Below are positions 7,205 to 15,718 of a DNA stretch of 64,000 nt, piece after piece. Position numbers and translations under genes: made by a program. The notes below the pieces were generated by a model. That model did not search any database. It saw only the letters and a program-made list of their open reading frames with translations, and was not told where the DNA came from. Position 1 is the first letter of the stretch; the number at the start of each line of letters is the position of its first letter. Source of the DNA: Oscillospiraceae bacterium (GTDB taxonomy: Bacteria > Bacillota > Clostridia > Oscillospirales > Oscillospiraceae); assembly GCA_017861365.1 (NCBI GenBank), contig JAGFXR010000002.1, positions 1 through 64,000 on the forward strand, read 5' to 3'.

Positions 7205-9562
7205 ATGACAGAGCGCATTCGTCAATTAAAGCAGCGGCAGAGCAGCACGAGGCCCAGCTTAAGTGCCGAGCGGGCCAGACTGGTGACCGAAGCGTATGAA
7301 TTATACGCCGGTGAACCTCTGATTTTATTAAAGGCGCACACACTGGCTTATCTCCTCAAGCACATGACCATCTTCATTCAGGAGGGCGAGCTGATCGTGG
7401 GCAACCACACCGATAAGCCGCGCAGCGCGCCGGTTTATCCGGAGTTTAATTCCCAGTGGATTGCGGAGCAGATCGATGACTTTCCTACCCGGGGAAGCGA
7501 CCCTTTGACTGTGAGTCCCGAGGACCGCGAGACGCTTTTGTCCGTGCTGGGCAAATGGAAGGGAAGAAGTCTGGACGAGGTGGTCGCCCAGGCGCTGCCG
7601 CGTCAGATCAAATTCGCGGAGGCCAGCGGCGTCATGACGGTGGGAAACCGGGACTGTGCCACCGGCCACATCATCCCCGATTACCACACACTGCTCCAAT
7701 GCGGGCTGAGTGACTGCATCGCCCGCTGCCGGGAGTACATAGAGCATACGGCAATTGCCAATGAGGAAACCCAGAAGCAGGTTGAGTTCTGGCAAGCGGC
7801 GGTCATCGCCATGGAGAGCGCTCAGGCGTTTGCAAACCGCTTTGCACGGCTGGCGGCGGAGATGGCCGAGACGGAGACATCGCCCCGGCGGAGAGAGGAG
7901 CTGCTGAACATCAGCCATATCTGCGGGCGGGTGCCCACGAAGCCTCCGGAAACCTTTCATGAGGCGGTTCAGTTTGTCTGGTTCTTACATTTGATTGTTA
8001 CCATTGAGTCCAACGGGCACGGCAACTCGTTCGCGCGGTTCGATCAGTACACCAACGAGTTTTACGTCAGGGATATGGAGCGGGGCATGATTTCCCGGGA
8101 AGAGGCCATCGAGCTTCTGGAATGCTTCTTTCTCAAGGCCACGGATATCATCAAGGTCCGGGATTCCTTTTACAGCGAATCTTTCGCGGGCTATCCCGTC
8201 TGGCAGAACCTGATTGTCGGAGGCCAGACGAAGGATGGCAAGGATGCCACCAATGAACTGTCGTATCTGGTTCTGGAGGCAAACGCGGATGTGCAGACCT
8301 CACAGCCCACGGTTTCCGTGCGCTATTTCGACGGTCTGTCCCCGAAGATGATGAGACAGGGTCTGACTATGATTCAGCAGGGCCTGTCCACGCCCGCGTT
8401 TTTCAACGATAAGCTGGTGATTCCCATGGTAATGGAGAAATTCGGCGCAACGCTGGAGGAAGCCAGGCAGTGGGGGATTCTGGGCTGTGTGGAGCCGTGC
8501 ATTCCGGGTTGCACGGACGGGCGGCCCACCGTTGGCTATGTAAATCTGCTCAAATGCCTGGAGCTGGCGCTGAACAACGGCGTGGATCCGCTGACTGGCG
8601 AGAAGCTGGGGCCGGAAACCGGAGCGTTTGAATCCTTGACCTCGCTGGAAGAGCTTCAGAGCGCACTCTTTCGTCAGATTGACTTTTTTGTGGATCTGAT
8701 GCTGACAGGCTTTAATCTGGTTGGAGGTATGCACGCTACCCGGCAGCCGATGCCGTTTGCGTCCATTCTCATTCAGGGCTGCATGGAACGGGGAACCTCC
8801 ATCCAGTGCGGCGGGGCGAAATATTCCGAGTCCGGCGCGTTTATCTGTGGAATTGGGAACACCGCTGACGCACTGGCGGCCATTGATACCTTGGTGTATC
8901 AGAAAAAAACCCTCACGGCGGGACAGCTATTGGACTGCCTGAGGAAGAACTTTGAAGGGGAGGAACAGCTCCGGCTGACCCTGCTGAACAAAGCGCCCAA
9001 GTATGGAAACGACGACGATTTTGTGGACGGTATCGCCGCGGCAATCGTTGGGCATTACCGGGAATCCCTCGCCCAGTACCACGATTCCAGAGGCGGGGGG
9101 TTCACAGCTGTGGTGGAATCCCAGTCGCTGAACGTATCACAAGGAAAATGCGTGGGTGCGTCCGCGGACGGACGGTTTGCCTATGAACCCGTGAATGACA
9201 ACTGCTCGCCGGTGATGGGACGGGATGTGAGCGGTCCCACCGCCGCTATCCGGTCTGTCTCCAAGCTCAATCAGTGGAACGCCCAGGACGGCTGCCTGTA
9301 TAACATTCGCTTTGACCCCAGGAGCATCAGCGGGGAAAAGGGGCTGCTGATTTTGGACAGCATTGTCAAAACCTATTTTGAGCGTATGGGAGAGCACATT
9401 CAGATCAATGTTGTGGACGACGAGACTTTGAGGCAGGCACAGCAAAAGCCGGAGCAATACCGCGATTTGCTGGTGCGGGTCGCGGGGTATCTGGCGTACT
9501 TTACGGAGCTTGACCGGGATGTGCAGAACAATATTATTCTGAGAACAAGCCACAGTGCATAG
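7205..9562 (+). CDS. Glycyl radical enzyme, pyruvate formate-lyase-like (substrate unknown)
   Basis: 785 residues. PFL-like N-terminal barrel with catalytic GCVEP motif: thiyl Cys C428 and general base E430, the C-x-E pattern of the eliminase/decarboxylase branch (CutC, HypD, glycerol dehydratase, IslA, arylacetate decarboxylases) rather than PFL itself, which has C-C. The C-terminal RVAGYLAYF box carries the radical glycine G761. The enzyme makes a carbon radical on the substrate and drives elimination (C-O, C-N, C-S) or decarboxylation. HypD has GCVET at this point, so it is probably not a plain HypD. Neighbours (activase directly behind, TauE-like exporter, aminotransferase, amino acid importer) suggest an amino-acid-derived substrate, possibly a sulfonate; this is inference. 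Oxygen would cleave it at G761. Confidence 0.92.
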   Translation: MTERIRQLKQRQSSTRPSLSAERARLVTEAYELYAGEPLILLKAHTLAYLLKHMTIFIQEGELIVGNHTDKPRSAPVYPEFNSQWIAEQIDDFPTRGSDPLTVSPEDRETLLSVLGKWKGRSLDEVVAQALPRQIKFAEASGVMTVGNRDCATGHIIPDYHTLLQCGLSDCIARCREYIEHTAIANEETQKQVEFWQAAVIAMESAQAFANRFARLAAEMAETETSPRRREELLNISHICGRVPTKPPETFHEAVQFVWFLHLIVTIESNGHGNSFARFDQYTNEFYVRDMERGMISREEAIELLECFFLKATDIIKVRDSFYSESFAGYPVWQNLIVGGQTKDGKDATNELSYLVLEANADVQTSQPTVSVRYFDGLSPKMMRQGLTMIQQGLSTPAFFNDKLVIPMVMEKFGATLEEARQWGILGCVEPCIPGCTDGRPTVGYVNLLKCLELALNNGVDPLTGEKLGPETGAFESLTSLEELQSALFRQIDFFVDLMLTGFNLVGGMHATRQPMPFASILIQGCMERGTSIQCGGAKYSESGAFICGIGNTADALAAIDTLVYQKKTLTAGQLLDCLRKNFEGEEQLRLTLLNKAPKYGNDDDFVDGIAAAIVGHYRESLAQYHDSRGGGFTAVVESQSLNVSQGKCVGASADGRFAYEPVNDNCSPVMGRDVSGPTAAIRSVSKLNQWNAQDGCLYNIRFDPRSISGEKGLLILDSIVKTYFERMGEHIQINVVDDETLRQAQQKPEQYRDLLVRVAGYLAYFTELDRDVQNNIILRTSHSA

Positions 9563-9579
9563 CAAGGCAGGGAGAAGGC

Positions 9580-10491
9580 ATGAAAGACCAGTGCTATATC
9601 GGCGGGATACAGCGGTTTTCCACGGAGGATGGCCCAGGCATTCGAACAACAGTTTTTTTAAAGGGATGCCCTCTCTCCTGCAAGTGGTGCCATAATCCGG
9701 AGCTGATCCACTTTGAATTTGAGCTGCTGTGGAATGAACAAAAATGCATCGGCTGTGGTGCCTGTGCCCGGGTCTGCCCGGGGGAGGCCATTCTGCTGGA
9801 CGAACGCGGCGTACATGCCGACCGAACTGGCTGTGTGCATTGCGGCGCCTGCATTCAGGCCTGCTGCTCCGCCGCGCTGCATAGCCACGCGGTAGAGATG
9901 ACGGTGGAAGCGGTTTTGGATGAAGTCAGGAGAGATGCTGATTTTTATCGCACATCCGGGGGAGGTATGACCATAAGCGGAGGCGAGGTGCTGGCTCACG
10001 GTACATTTGCTTCGGCTTTGGCCGCAGGTGCGATGGGAGAGCGGATTCCGGTTGTGATCGAAACCAGCGGATATGGGGACTTCAATCTTCTGCGAAGCCT
10101 TGCGCAGTGCAGTCAGCAGGTCCTGTTTGATCTCAAGGTCATGGACGGAGAAAAGCACAGGCGGTATGTGGGCGTTGACCCCTGCGGCATTCATGAGAAT
10201 CTCAGCGCGTTGGCACGGCTTCCGGGTATGAAGGAAAAAATTGTGATCCGGGTACCTATGATTTCCGGCGTAAATGACGATATCGGAAATCTGGAGGCTG
10301 TGTGCGGGCTGATGCGAGCCTGCGGGCTCACACAGCTTCACCTGATTCCATACCACGGGATGGGCCTGTCCAAGGCCCGGGAGCTTGGAATGGAACAGGA
10401 GCGATTCGAGGCCCCGGCACAGCAGCAGATGCGGGAAGCCGCGCAGCTGTTTCAAAGGTACGATATTAAAACAGATATTATGGGAGAATAG
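9580..10491 (+). CDS. Glycyl radical enzyme activating enzyme (radical SAM)
   Basis: 303 residues, ATG after GGGAGAAGG, 17 bp behind the GRE gene. The radical SAM cluster motif is CKWCHNPE near residue 31 (CxxxCxxC: CPLSCKWC). An inserted dicluster ferredoxin follows (CIGCGACARVCPG and CVHCGACIQACC), the usual feature of activases of eliminase-type GREs and absent from PflA. It uses SAM and one electron to draw hydrogen from the partner glycine (G761). The GGGMTISGGE motif (SAM binding) and a C-terminal IRVPMISGVND segment are in place. The assignment to the neighbouring GRE is by position and is very likely. Confidence 0.92.
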   Translation: MKDQCYIGGIQRFSTEDGPGIRTTVFLKGCPLSCKWCHNPELIHFEFELLWNEQKCIGCGACARVCPGEAILLDERGVHADRTGCVHCGACIQACCSAALHSHAVEMTVEAVLDEVRRDADFYRTSGGGMTISGGEVLAHGTFASALAAGAMGERIPVVIETSGYGDFNLLRSLAQCSQQVLFDLKVMDGEKHRRYVGVDPCGIHENLSALARLPGMKEKIVIRVPMISGVNDDIGNLEAVCGLMRACGLTQLHLIPYHGMGLSKARELGMEQERFEAPAQQQMREAAQLFQRYDIKTDIMGE

Positions 10492-10503
10492 GCGGCGAAT
10501 TGT

Positions 10504-11367
10504 TTGCGTCAGGGTTTGTTAATTTTCATTTCCGGCTTGATGGTGCTGTATGCCGTGATCCTGTTCCGCAGTGTTTACAGCGGCAGGGAACTCATGAAAC
10601 GGGAAAAGGGGGGCTTTGGATTTTATGCCATGCTTTCCACGGTAGTGATGTTTCTTTCCTCCTTTGGTGTGTCCGACACCGCCCTTACCGTGTTTGCCTT
10701 TCGCGCAAACAAATGTGTGGAAGACCGGCTTTTACCCGGAACCATCATTGCAAGCTCCATTTTACCCGTGGGCACCATGTCGCTGGCCTTTCTCTCCTCC
10801 ATGGAGGTGGATCCGGCCACGCTGGCCGCGTGTGTCGTGGTTCAGACGCTGGGGGCGTTCCTTGGTGTAAGGCTGATCATGAAGCTCAACGGCGGAATGA
10901 TACGTCAAATAATGGGCTATGCCCTGATCGGCACGGCAATGTTAATTGTCATCAAGCTGTTTTTTCTGACACAGTCGGGAGCTGGCAGCACCGGTTTGTC
11001 ATCGTGGAGGTTATTGGTCGCGCTGCTCTGGTTTTTTGTTTTCGGGGCGCTGAATCTGGTGGGGCTGGGCGCCACCGTACCCAATATGGCGGTACTGCTT
11101 TTGTTGGGGGTGGATTCCAGAGCTGTGTTTCCCATCGTGATGACCGGAAATTTTATCAGCTGCTGCCTTGCGGGGTTTCAATATGTGTTGCATGAAACGT
11201 ACACTAGGAAGGCCGCTGCCTGCTCGGTGTTCGGTGTGATCGGCGTGCTGGTGGCGGTGCTGCTGGTCAAAACCATGAACGTCCGGTTTCTTCAGGTGAT
11301 TATGATCGGGGTGCTGTTATTCTGCGCCTGTTCCATGCTGCGTTCACCGAAACAGGAACAAGGGTGA
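10504..11367 (+). CDS. TauE/SafE-family membrane exporter
   Basis: 287 residues from a TTG at 10504 with GGCGG eight bases upstream; an ATG at 10534 would be a shorter start. About eight hydrophobic helices in two repeats, with glycine-rich repeat ends (LSSFGVSDTALTVFAF; VGLGATVPNMAVLLLLG) typical of the TauE/SafE/DUF81 family. Family members export sulfite, sulfoacetate and other small anions. Directly behind a GRE this raises the idea that the enzyme releases sulfite or another small anion; that is inference, as the family is broad. It is probably co-translated with unit A. Confidence 0.75.
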   Translation: MRQGLLIFISGLMVLYAVILFRSVYSGRELMKREKGGFGFYAMLSTVVMFLSSFGVSDTALTVFAFRANKCVEDRLLPGTIIASSILPVGTMSLAFLSSMEVDPATLAACVVVQTLGAFLGVRLIMKLNGGMIRQIMGYALIGTAMLIVIKLFFLTQSGAGSTGLSSWRLLVALLWFFVFGALNLVGLGATVPNMAVLLLLGVDSRAVFPIVMTGNFISCCLAGFQYVLHETYTRKAAACSVFGVIGVLVAVLLVKTMNVRFLQVIMIGVLLFCACSMLRSPKQEQG

Positions 11368-11414
11368 CGTGGACGTAGGCAGGACAAAATCATTACAATA
11401 GACGGGAGAATGCT

Positions 11415-12395
11415 ATGAAGATCATGATTTACAGTTGCAGAGATGATGAGCGGGTTTTGTTTGAGCAGTATGCCCGGCAGTGGAATCTGCAACTGGGGTA
11501 CTGCAACATCCAACCTACCATGGAAAATGTGCATCTGGCAGAGGGCTATCCGTGTATCAGCGTGGTAGGGACGGTAATATCAGATGAGCTTTTGAGGGAA
11601 TTCGCTCGGCTTGGGGTCAAAATGATCTCGACCCGATCTATCGGATATGAGCACATTAACATTGCGCTTGCCAAAGAGCTGGGAGTCAAGGTGGCGAACA
11701 TTACCTATTCGCCCAACGCGGTTGCCGACTTTGCCATTATGCTGATGCTGATGTCACTGCGAAGAGCCCGATACATCATGGAGCGCTATCGGGTGAAGGA
11801 TTTCACGCTGGCCTGGAATCAGGGCAGAGAGCTGCGCAACATGACCGTGGGCGTTGTGGGTGCAGGCAGGATCGGACAGACTGTGATTCGCGAAATTTCC
11901 GGCTTTGGCTGCAAAATATTGGTCTATAACAGACACCAAAATGAGGAAATAAAGCGTTACGCGGAGTATGTGGAGTATGAAGAGCTGCTGCGCCGGTCGG
12001 ACATCATTACGTTCCATGCCCCGGCGACTGAGCAGACCTATCATCTCCTCAACCGTGACAACGTGAAACGTCTGAAGCCAGGCGTCATCATCATCAACAC
12101 ATCCAGAGGAGCGCTTGTGGATAACAAGGCGCTGATTGACGGGCTGGAGCAAAACATCATCAGCGCCGTGGGTCTGGATGTGATCGACAACGAGCCGGTG
12201 ATTTACAACGTCGACCATAAGAACGCGCTTTTGATGGATCACGATATCGCCGTGTTGGAGAGCTACCCCAATGTGATCATTACACCTCACACGGCCTTTT
12301 TTACAGACCAGGCTGTCAGAGATATGGTTGAAAATTCGCTTCAAAACTGTGTTTGCTTTGGAGAAGATCAACCAATTCCGGGGGAAATCAAATAA
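11415..12395 (+). CDS. D-2-hydroxyacid dehydrogenase (D-LDH/VanH-like)
   Basis: 326 residues. The NAD-binding motif is VGVVGAGRIGQ, and the catalytic triad is visible as R231 (NTSRGALVD), E260 (DNEPVI) and H292 (ITPHTAFFT). The substrate-domain start (MKIMIYSCRDDE) and YSPNAVADFAIMLMLMSLRRA helix place it in the D-lactate dehydrogenase/VanH group, which reduces 2-oxo acids to D-2-hydroxy acids with NADH. As last gene of unit A it could reduce the 2-oxo acid made by the aminotransferase. A D-2-hydroxy acid is also the type of compound that nickel-pincer racemases handle, which may tie it to the lar genes (inference). Confidence 0.88.
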   Translation: MKIMIYSCRDDERVLFEQYARQWNLQLGYCNIQPTMENVHLAEGYPCISVVGTVISDELLREFARLGVKMISTRSIGYEHINIALAKELGVKVANITYSPNAVADFAIMLMLMSLRRARYIMERYRVKDFTLAWNQGRELRNMTVGVVGAGRIGQTVIREISGFGCKILVYNRHQNEEIKRYAEYVEYEELLRRSDIITFHAPATEQTYHLLNRDNVKRLKPGVIIINTSRGALVDNKALIDGLEQNIISAVGLDVIDNEPVIYNVDHKNALLMDHDIAVLESYPNVIITPHTAFFTDQAVRDMVENSLQNCVCFGEDQPIPGEIK

Positions 12396-12410
12396 ATCGA
12401 GGTTTCGCAC

Positions 12411-12439
12411 TTGACATACAGCGAAAAGCAGACTATAAT
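12411..12439 (+). promoter_or_regulatory. Consensus sigma-A promoter of unit B
   Basis: TTGACA at 12411-12416 and TATAAT at 12434-12439, 17-bp spacer: a perfect consensus promoter, starting 15 bp after the unit A stop codon. Such a strong promoter needs a repressor, which the adjacent operator pair would serve. Confidence 0.8.
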
Positions 12440-12455
12440 TCGAGTAACTTGAGAG

Positions 12456-12486
12456 ATCATACAACAAGTACATAATTATACAACGT
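12456..12486 (+). promoter_or_regulatory. Twin operator, second site of the regulon
   Basis: ATCATACAACAA at 12456-12467 and ATTATACAACGT at 12475-12486, again 19 bp apart. The second copy is identical to both copies at 3194-3224; the first differs at three positions. It covers the transcription start and early leader. Confidence 0.7.
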
Positions 12487-12504
12487 GGTAAAATGATCTA
12501 TGCG

Positions 12505-12540
12505 GCGAGGATGCTTCTACAGGCATCCTCGCTTCTTATT
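12505..12540 (+). promoter_or_regulatory. Leader hairpin of unit B
   Basis: GCGAGGATGC (12505-12514) pairs perfectly with GCATCCTCGC (12523-12532); TTCTTATTTTTA follows. The form is that of an intrinsic terminator, but it lies between a consensus promoter and its first gene, so it may be an attenuator. Confidence 0.55.
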
Positions 12541-12598
12541 TTTATATGAGTAAAAGCAGCATTGATCCCGCACACTAAACATTCAGGAGGCCATAGTT

Positions 12599-13333
12599 AT
12601 GATCAGATTAACAGGAATCAAAAAATCATTCGGTGATTTAAATGTGTTAAAGGGCGTGGATATGGAAATTGAAAAAGGAGAAGTAGTGGCAATTCTGGGG
12701 CCCAGCGGATCGGGAAAAACAACGCTGCTCCGGTGCATTAATTTTCTGGACGCCGCCAATGAGGGCACGGTGGAGCTCAATGAAATCAAGGCTGATTATG
12801 CCGCGGCAAGTAAGAAGGATGTTATGGCCATCCGCAGAAAAACGGCGATGGTGTTTCAAAATTATAATTTGTTTAAAAATAAAACCGCGCTGCAAAATGT
12901 GATGGAAGGCCTTGTGATGGTGCAGAAGATGGACAAGGAGAAAGCGCGGGAACTTAGCATTGAGACGCTCAACAAGGTTGGATTGGGCGAACGGCTGCAT
13001 TATTACCCCTCACAGATGTCCGGCGGTCAGCAGCAGCGGGCCAGCATCGCCAGGGCCCTGGTGCTCAATCCTGAGGTGATTTTGTTTGACGAGCCCACCT
13101 CGGCGCTGGACCCGGAGTTGGTGGGCGAGGTGCTGCAGGTGATGAAAAAAGTGGCCGAAACCGGGATTACCATGATTGTGGTAACTCATGAAATCGCCTT
13201 TGCCCATGATGTGGCGTCAAAGGTAATCTTCATGGACGGCGGCAGGATTGTAGAGTACGGAACGCCCGAGGAGGTGATTGACAATCCCAGGGAAGAGCGC
13301 ACCCGCCAGTTTCTGGGGCTGATTGCCGGCTGA
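12599..13333 (+). CDS. Polar amino acid ABC transporter ATP-binding protein (HisP/GlnQ family)
   Basis: 244 residues, AGGAGG before the ATG. Walker [10 protein letters not shown] near residue 33, signature SGGQQQR, Walker [15 protein letters not shown] and switch histidine in VVTHE are all intact. The length and sequence are those of GlnQ/HisP ATPases. It has no permease beside it; the two permeases at 5731 and 6469 in unit A are the obvious partners. Confidence 0.93.
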   Translation: MIRLTGIKKSFGDLNVLKGVDMEIEKGEVVAILGPSGSGKTTLLRCINFLDAANEGTVELNEIKADYAAASKKDVMAIRRKTAMVFQNYNLFKNKTALQNVMEGLVMVQKMDKEKARELSIETLNKVGLGERLHYYPSQMSGGQQQRASIARALVLNPEVILFDEPTSALDPELVGEVLQVMKKVAETGITMIVVTHEIAFAHDVASKVIFMDGGRIVEYGTPEEVIDNPREERTRQFLGLIAG

Positions 13334-13393
13334 CAAATAGAATTTAATTGCTGCTTCAGCGGTTAAAGATATTACATTTTTAGGAGGAAGAAT

Positions 13394-14275
13394 ATGAAAA
13401 ATCGAGAGAGGCTCATATCTTTGAGCATGGCTGTCTTGCTGGGACTGGGATTGGTTGGCTGCGGAGATCAGAGCGCATCGTCATCGGATACATCAACCGG
13501 CGGAACGGCGGCGAGCTCGGATTCGGGTTCCGAGGTCACTACCATCATCTGTGCGCTGGACGCCAACGTGGCGCCGTATACCTATCTGGATGAGGACGGA
13601 AATATCACAGGCTATGACTATGAAACCCTGAAGCTCATCGATGAACTGCTGCCGGACTATACCTTTGAGTACCAGATGGTGGACTACGACGCAGCGGCAA
13701 TTGGCCTGGAGGCCGGGCAGTATGATCTGGAGGCGGGCAGTAAATATAAAACCTCTGCCCGTGCTGAGAAGTTCCTGATCTGTGACTCCAACTACTATGC
13801 GGCCGTTACGCTGGCCGTCGCGGCAGATTCCGGCATCAACTCCATTGAAGACATGAAGGGCAAGACCCTGGTTCCCGTGCCTGAGGCAGACGGTCTGAGG
13901 CAGGTGTATCTCGACTATATGGAGGCGAATCCTGACGCGGATATTACCCAGGAGACCGGCTCCTCTCTGATCAGCATTTCGGACGGTCTGTCCTATGTGG
14001 CCTCCGGACGCTATGACGGAATGATTGATCCCCCTGATATGTTTAACGATGTCCTGAGCCAGGATGCCGATCTGGCGGCGAAAATTAAGGTGATTGAAGA
14101 TCCTTTCACGGTGGTGGGCGGACATTTCCTGCTGAACAAGTCCCGCACTGATCTGGAGGAACAAATCAACACCGCCCTTCAGCAGATCAAGGAAGACGGA
14201 ACCTTGGGCGCGTTAAGCGAAAAATGGTTTGGGGAAGATCTGATCGCAAAATACAGCTCCATCGCCCTCGACTGA
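13394..14275 (+). CDS. Amino acid ABC transporter substrate-binding lipoprotein (family 3)
   Basis: 293 residues, AGGAGGAAG before the ATG. Signal peptide with lipobox LVGC (C23) and a Ser/Thr-rich linker. The mature part has the SBP_bac_3 layout: NVAPYTYLDEDGNITGYDYE at the start, then GMIDPP and SEKWFGED at the end. It lacks the usual ligand arginine pattern that I could assign safely, so the ligand is open. It completes the importer formed with 12599, 5731 and 6469. Confidence 0.9.
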   Translation: MKNRERLISLSMAVLLGLGLVGCGDQSASSSDTSTGGTAASSDSGSEVTTIICALDANVAPYTYLDEDGNITGYDYETLKLIDELLPDYTFEYQMVDYDAAAIGLEAGQYDLEAGSKYKTSARAEKFLICDSNYYAAVTLAVAADSGINSIEDMKGKTLVPVPEADGLRQVYLDYMEANPDADITQETGSSLISISDGLSYVASGRYDGMIDPPDMFNDVLSQDADLAAKIKVIEDPFTVVGGHFLLNKSRTDLEEQINTALQQIKEDGTLGALSEKWFGEDLIAKYSSIALD

Positions 14276-14282
14276 TGAGCGG

Positions 14283-14365
14283 CGCAGGCTGCTGCGGGTA
14301 CTGTTTGGATGTGCTGTGGAATCTGATTCCGCACGGTGAGTTCAGAAGTCCCGCGGCAGCCTGCG
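14283..14365 (+). repeat. Long intercistronic inverted repeat
   Basis: Arms 14283-14298 and 14350-14365 pair over about 16 bp with one G-U type mismatch, closing a loop of about 50 bases that holds a small inner hairpin (GGAATCTGATTCC). It lies between the binding-protein gene and the adenosyltransferase gene, with no T run. It may protect or cut the mRNA so that transporter and enzyme genes are expressed at different levels (inference). Confidence 0.5.
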
Positions 14366-14396
14366 GCGTTACAAACACGGACAGAAGGATGGTTTC

Positions 14397-14915
14397 ATGG
14401 AACAAGGACTGGTGCATCTCTACACCGGAGATGGAAAGGGAAAGACCACTGCCGGTATAGGCCTGGCGGTCAGAGCGAAGGGCGCGGGGAAACGGGTGCT
14501 GTTTCTGCAGTTCATGAAGGGCATGGCTACCAGTGAAACCACGCCGTTGAAGAGCCTGGGGATTGAGGTGGTCAGAAAAGAGTCATCTCCCAAATTTGTA
14601 TTTGCTATGACGCCCGAAGAGAAGGCAAGCTATCGGCAGGAGCAGCAGGACTGCTTCCGGTACGCGAAGGAGCATTGCATGGACTTTGACTTGATCGTAT
14701 TTGACGAGGCGGTGAGCGCGATTTCAGAGGGCATGATTGATGAGGATGATTTCATTGCGTTTCTGGGCAGCAGGCCGTTTTCTCTTGAGGTGGCGATCAC
14801 GGGCAGGAAGCCAAGCCGGCGTTTGCTGGACTGCGCAGATTACTGCTCCGAAATTCTGATGATATCCCACCCCTATGAGCGGGGAATCGGAGCGCGTCTA
14901 GGGATTGAGTATTAG
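14397..14915 (+). CDS. cobO: Cob(I)alamin adenosyltransferase (CobO/BtuR type)
   Basis: 172 residues, short of the usual ~195 but complete at both ends. The P-loop TGDGKGKTTAGIG at residues 10-22 is of the CobA/CobO type and binds ATP in the reversed orientation used for adenosyl transfer; LIVFDEAVSAISEGMI is the second conserved block. It makes the 5'-deoxyadenosyl-Co bond of coenzyme B12. A dedicated copy here fits local supply of coenzyme to the mutase encoded at 17125. Confidence 0.88.
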   Translation: MEQGLVHLYTGDGKGKTTAGIGLAVRAKGAGKRVLFLQFMKGMATSETTPLKSLGIEVVRKESSPKFVFAMTPEEKASYRQEQQDCFRYAKEHCMDFDLIVFDEAVSAISEGMIDEDDFIAFLGSRPFSLEVAITGRKPSRRLLDCADYCSEILMISHPYERGIGARLGIEY

Positions 14916-14943
14916 AAACAAGACAATGATGGGATTGTTGAAT

Positions 14944-15702
14944 ATGAAGGAAACCGGTCAGTTTGATGGGAAAGTGGCGCTGGTCACAGGCGGACAGAGC
15001 GGAATCGGAAGGGCAATCGCCCGTCGGTTTGCTGCTATGGGAAGCGACGTGGTGGTACTGGGACGTGATCCGGGTAAGGGAAGGGACACGGCAAGGGAAC
15101 TGGTTGACCAATATGGGGGAAGGGCGCTGTCCTATGTCTGTGACGTAACGGACGCCCTTCAGGTGAAGCATACCGTTGCCGAGATCATCAAAGCATGCGG
15201 AAAAATTGATTTTCTGATCAACAACGCGGGAATCTATCCCGCTGTTCCCTTTCTGGAGATGCCGGAGCAATTGTTCAGTCAAATTTTCGATGTCAATGTC
15301 AAAGGGGTTTTTCTGATGACGCAGGAGGTGGTCAGGCAGTGCATGGCGGAGCGGCGGTATGGGAAAATCATTTCCATCAGCTCTGTGGACGGATGGCTTC
15401 CCACTCCGGGAATTATCGCGTACGCGGCATCCAAGGCCGCTGTGAACAGTCTGGTGAAGTCCTTTGCCATTGAGCTGGCAGAGAATCATATTACCTCTAA
15501 CGGCGTGGCGCCCGGATGGGTGGCAACCGAACCGGTGCTTGAAGCCGGAAGATGGAAAAGCCAAATCGGCAGTGTCCTGAAAAAACGCATGGCGGAGCCG
15601 GAGGAAATCGGAGAGGTTGTGACATTCCTCTGCGAGGACAGGGCGGACTATCTGACGGGCGAAATTGTAAACCTGAGCGGCGGCCTGCTGCTCAACGGCT
15701 GA
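14944..15702 (+). CDS. Short-chain dehydrogenase/reductase
   Basis: 252 residues from ATG 14944; earlier in-frame starts (ATG 14926, TTG 14905) are possible. The glycine motif TGGQSGIG (residues 15-22), NNAG, a serine in ISSVDG and the catalytic Y160/K164 (YAASK) are all there, so it is an active classical SDR. The C-terminal TGEIVNLSGGLL is typical. Substrate unknown; in this operon a hydroxy/oxo intermediate of the pathway is likely (inference). Confidence 0.9.
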   Translation: MKETGQFDGKVALVTGGQSGIGRAIARRFAAMGSDVVVLGRDPGKGRDTARELVDQYGGRALSYVCDVTDALQVKHTVAEIIKACGKIDFLINNAGIYPAVPFLEMPEQLFSQIFDVNVKGVFLMTQEVVRQCMAERRYGKIISISSVDGWLPTPGIIAYAASKAAVNSLVKSFAIELAENHITSNGVAPGWVATEPVLEAGRWKSQIGSVLKKRMAEPEEIGEVVTFLCEDRADYLTGEIVNLSGGLLLNG

Positions 15703-15718
15703 TGGGAGCGCGGCGCTG

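Noticed and set aside
7205-9562. Call as trans-4-hydroxyproline dehydratase HypD
   Set aside because: Active-site motif is GCVEP, not the GCVET I expect for HypD, and no pyrroline-carboxylate reductase follows directly.
7205-9562. Call as isethionate sulfite-lyase
   Set aside because: The TauE-like gene hints at it, but no taurine transaminase/sulfoacetaldehyde reductase pair is evident and active-site residues cannot be compared here.
12487-12598. Cobalamin riboswitch in the unit B leader
   Set aside because: The leader is only about 110 bases, has one simple hairpin and no B12-box sequence.
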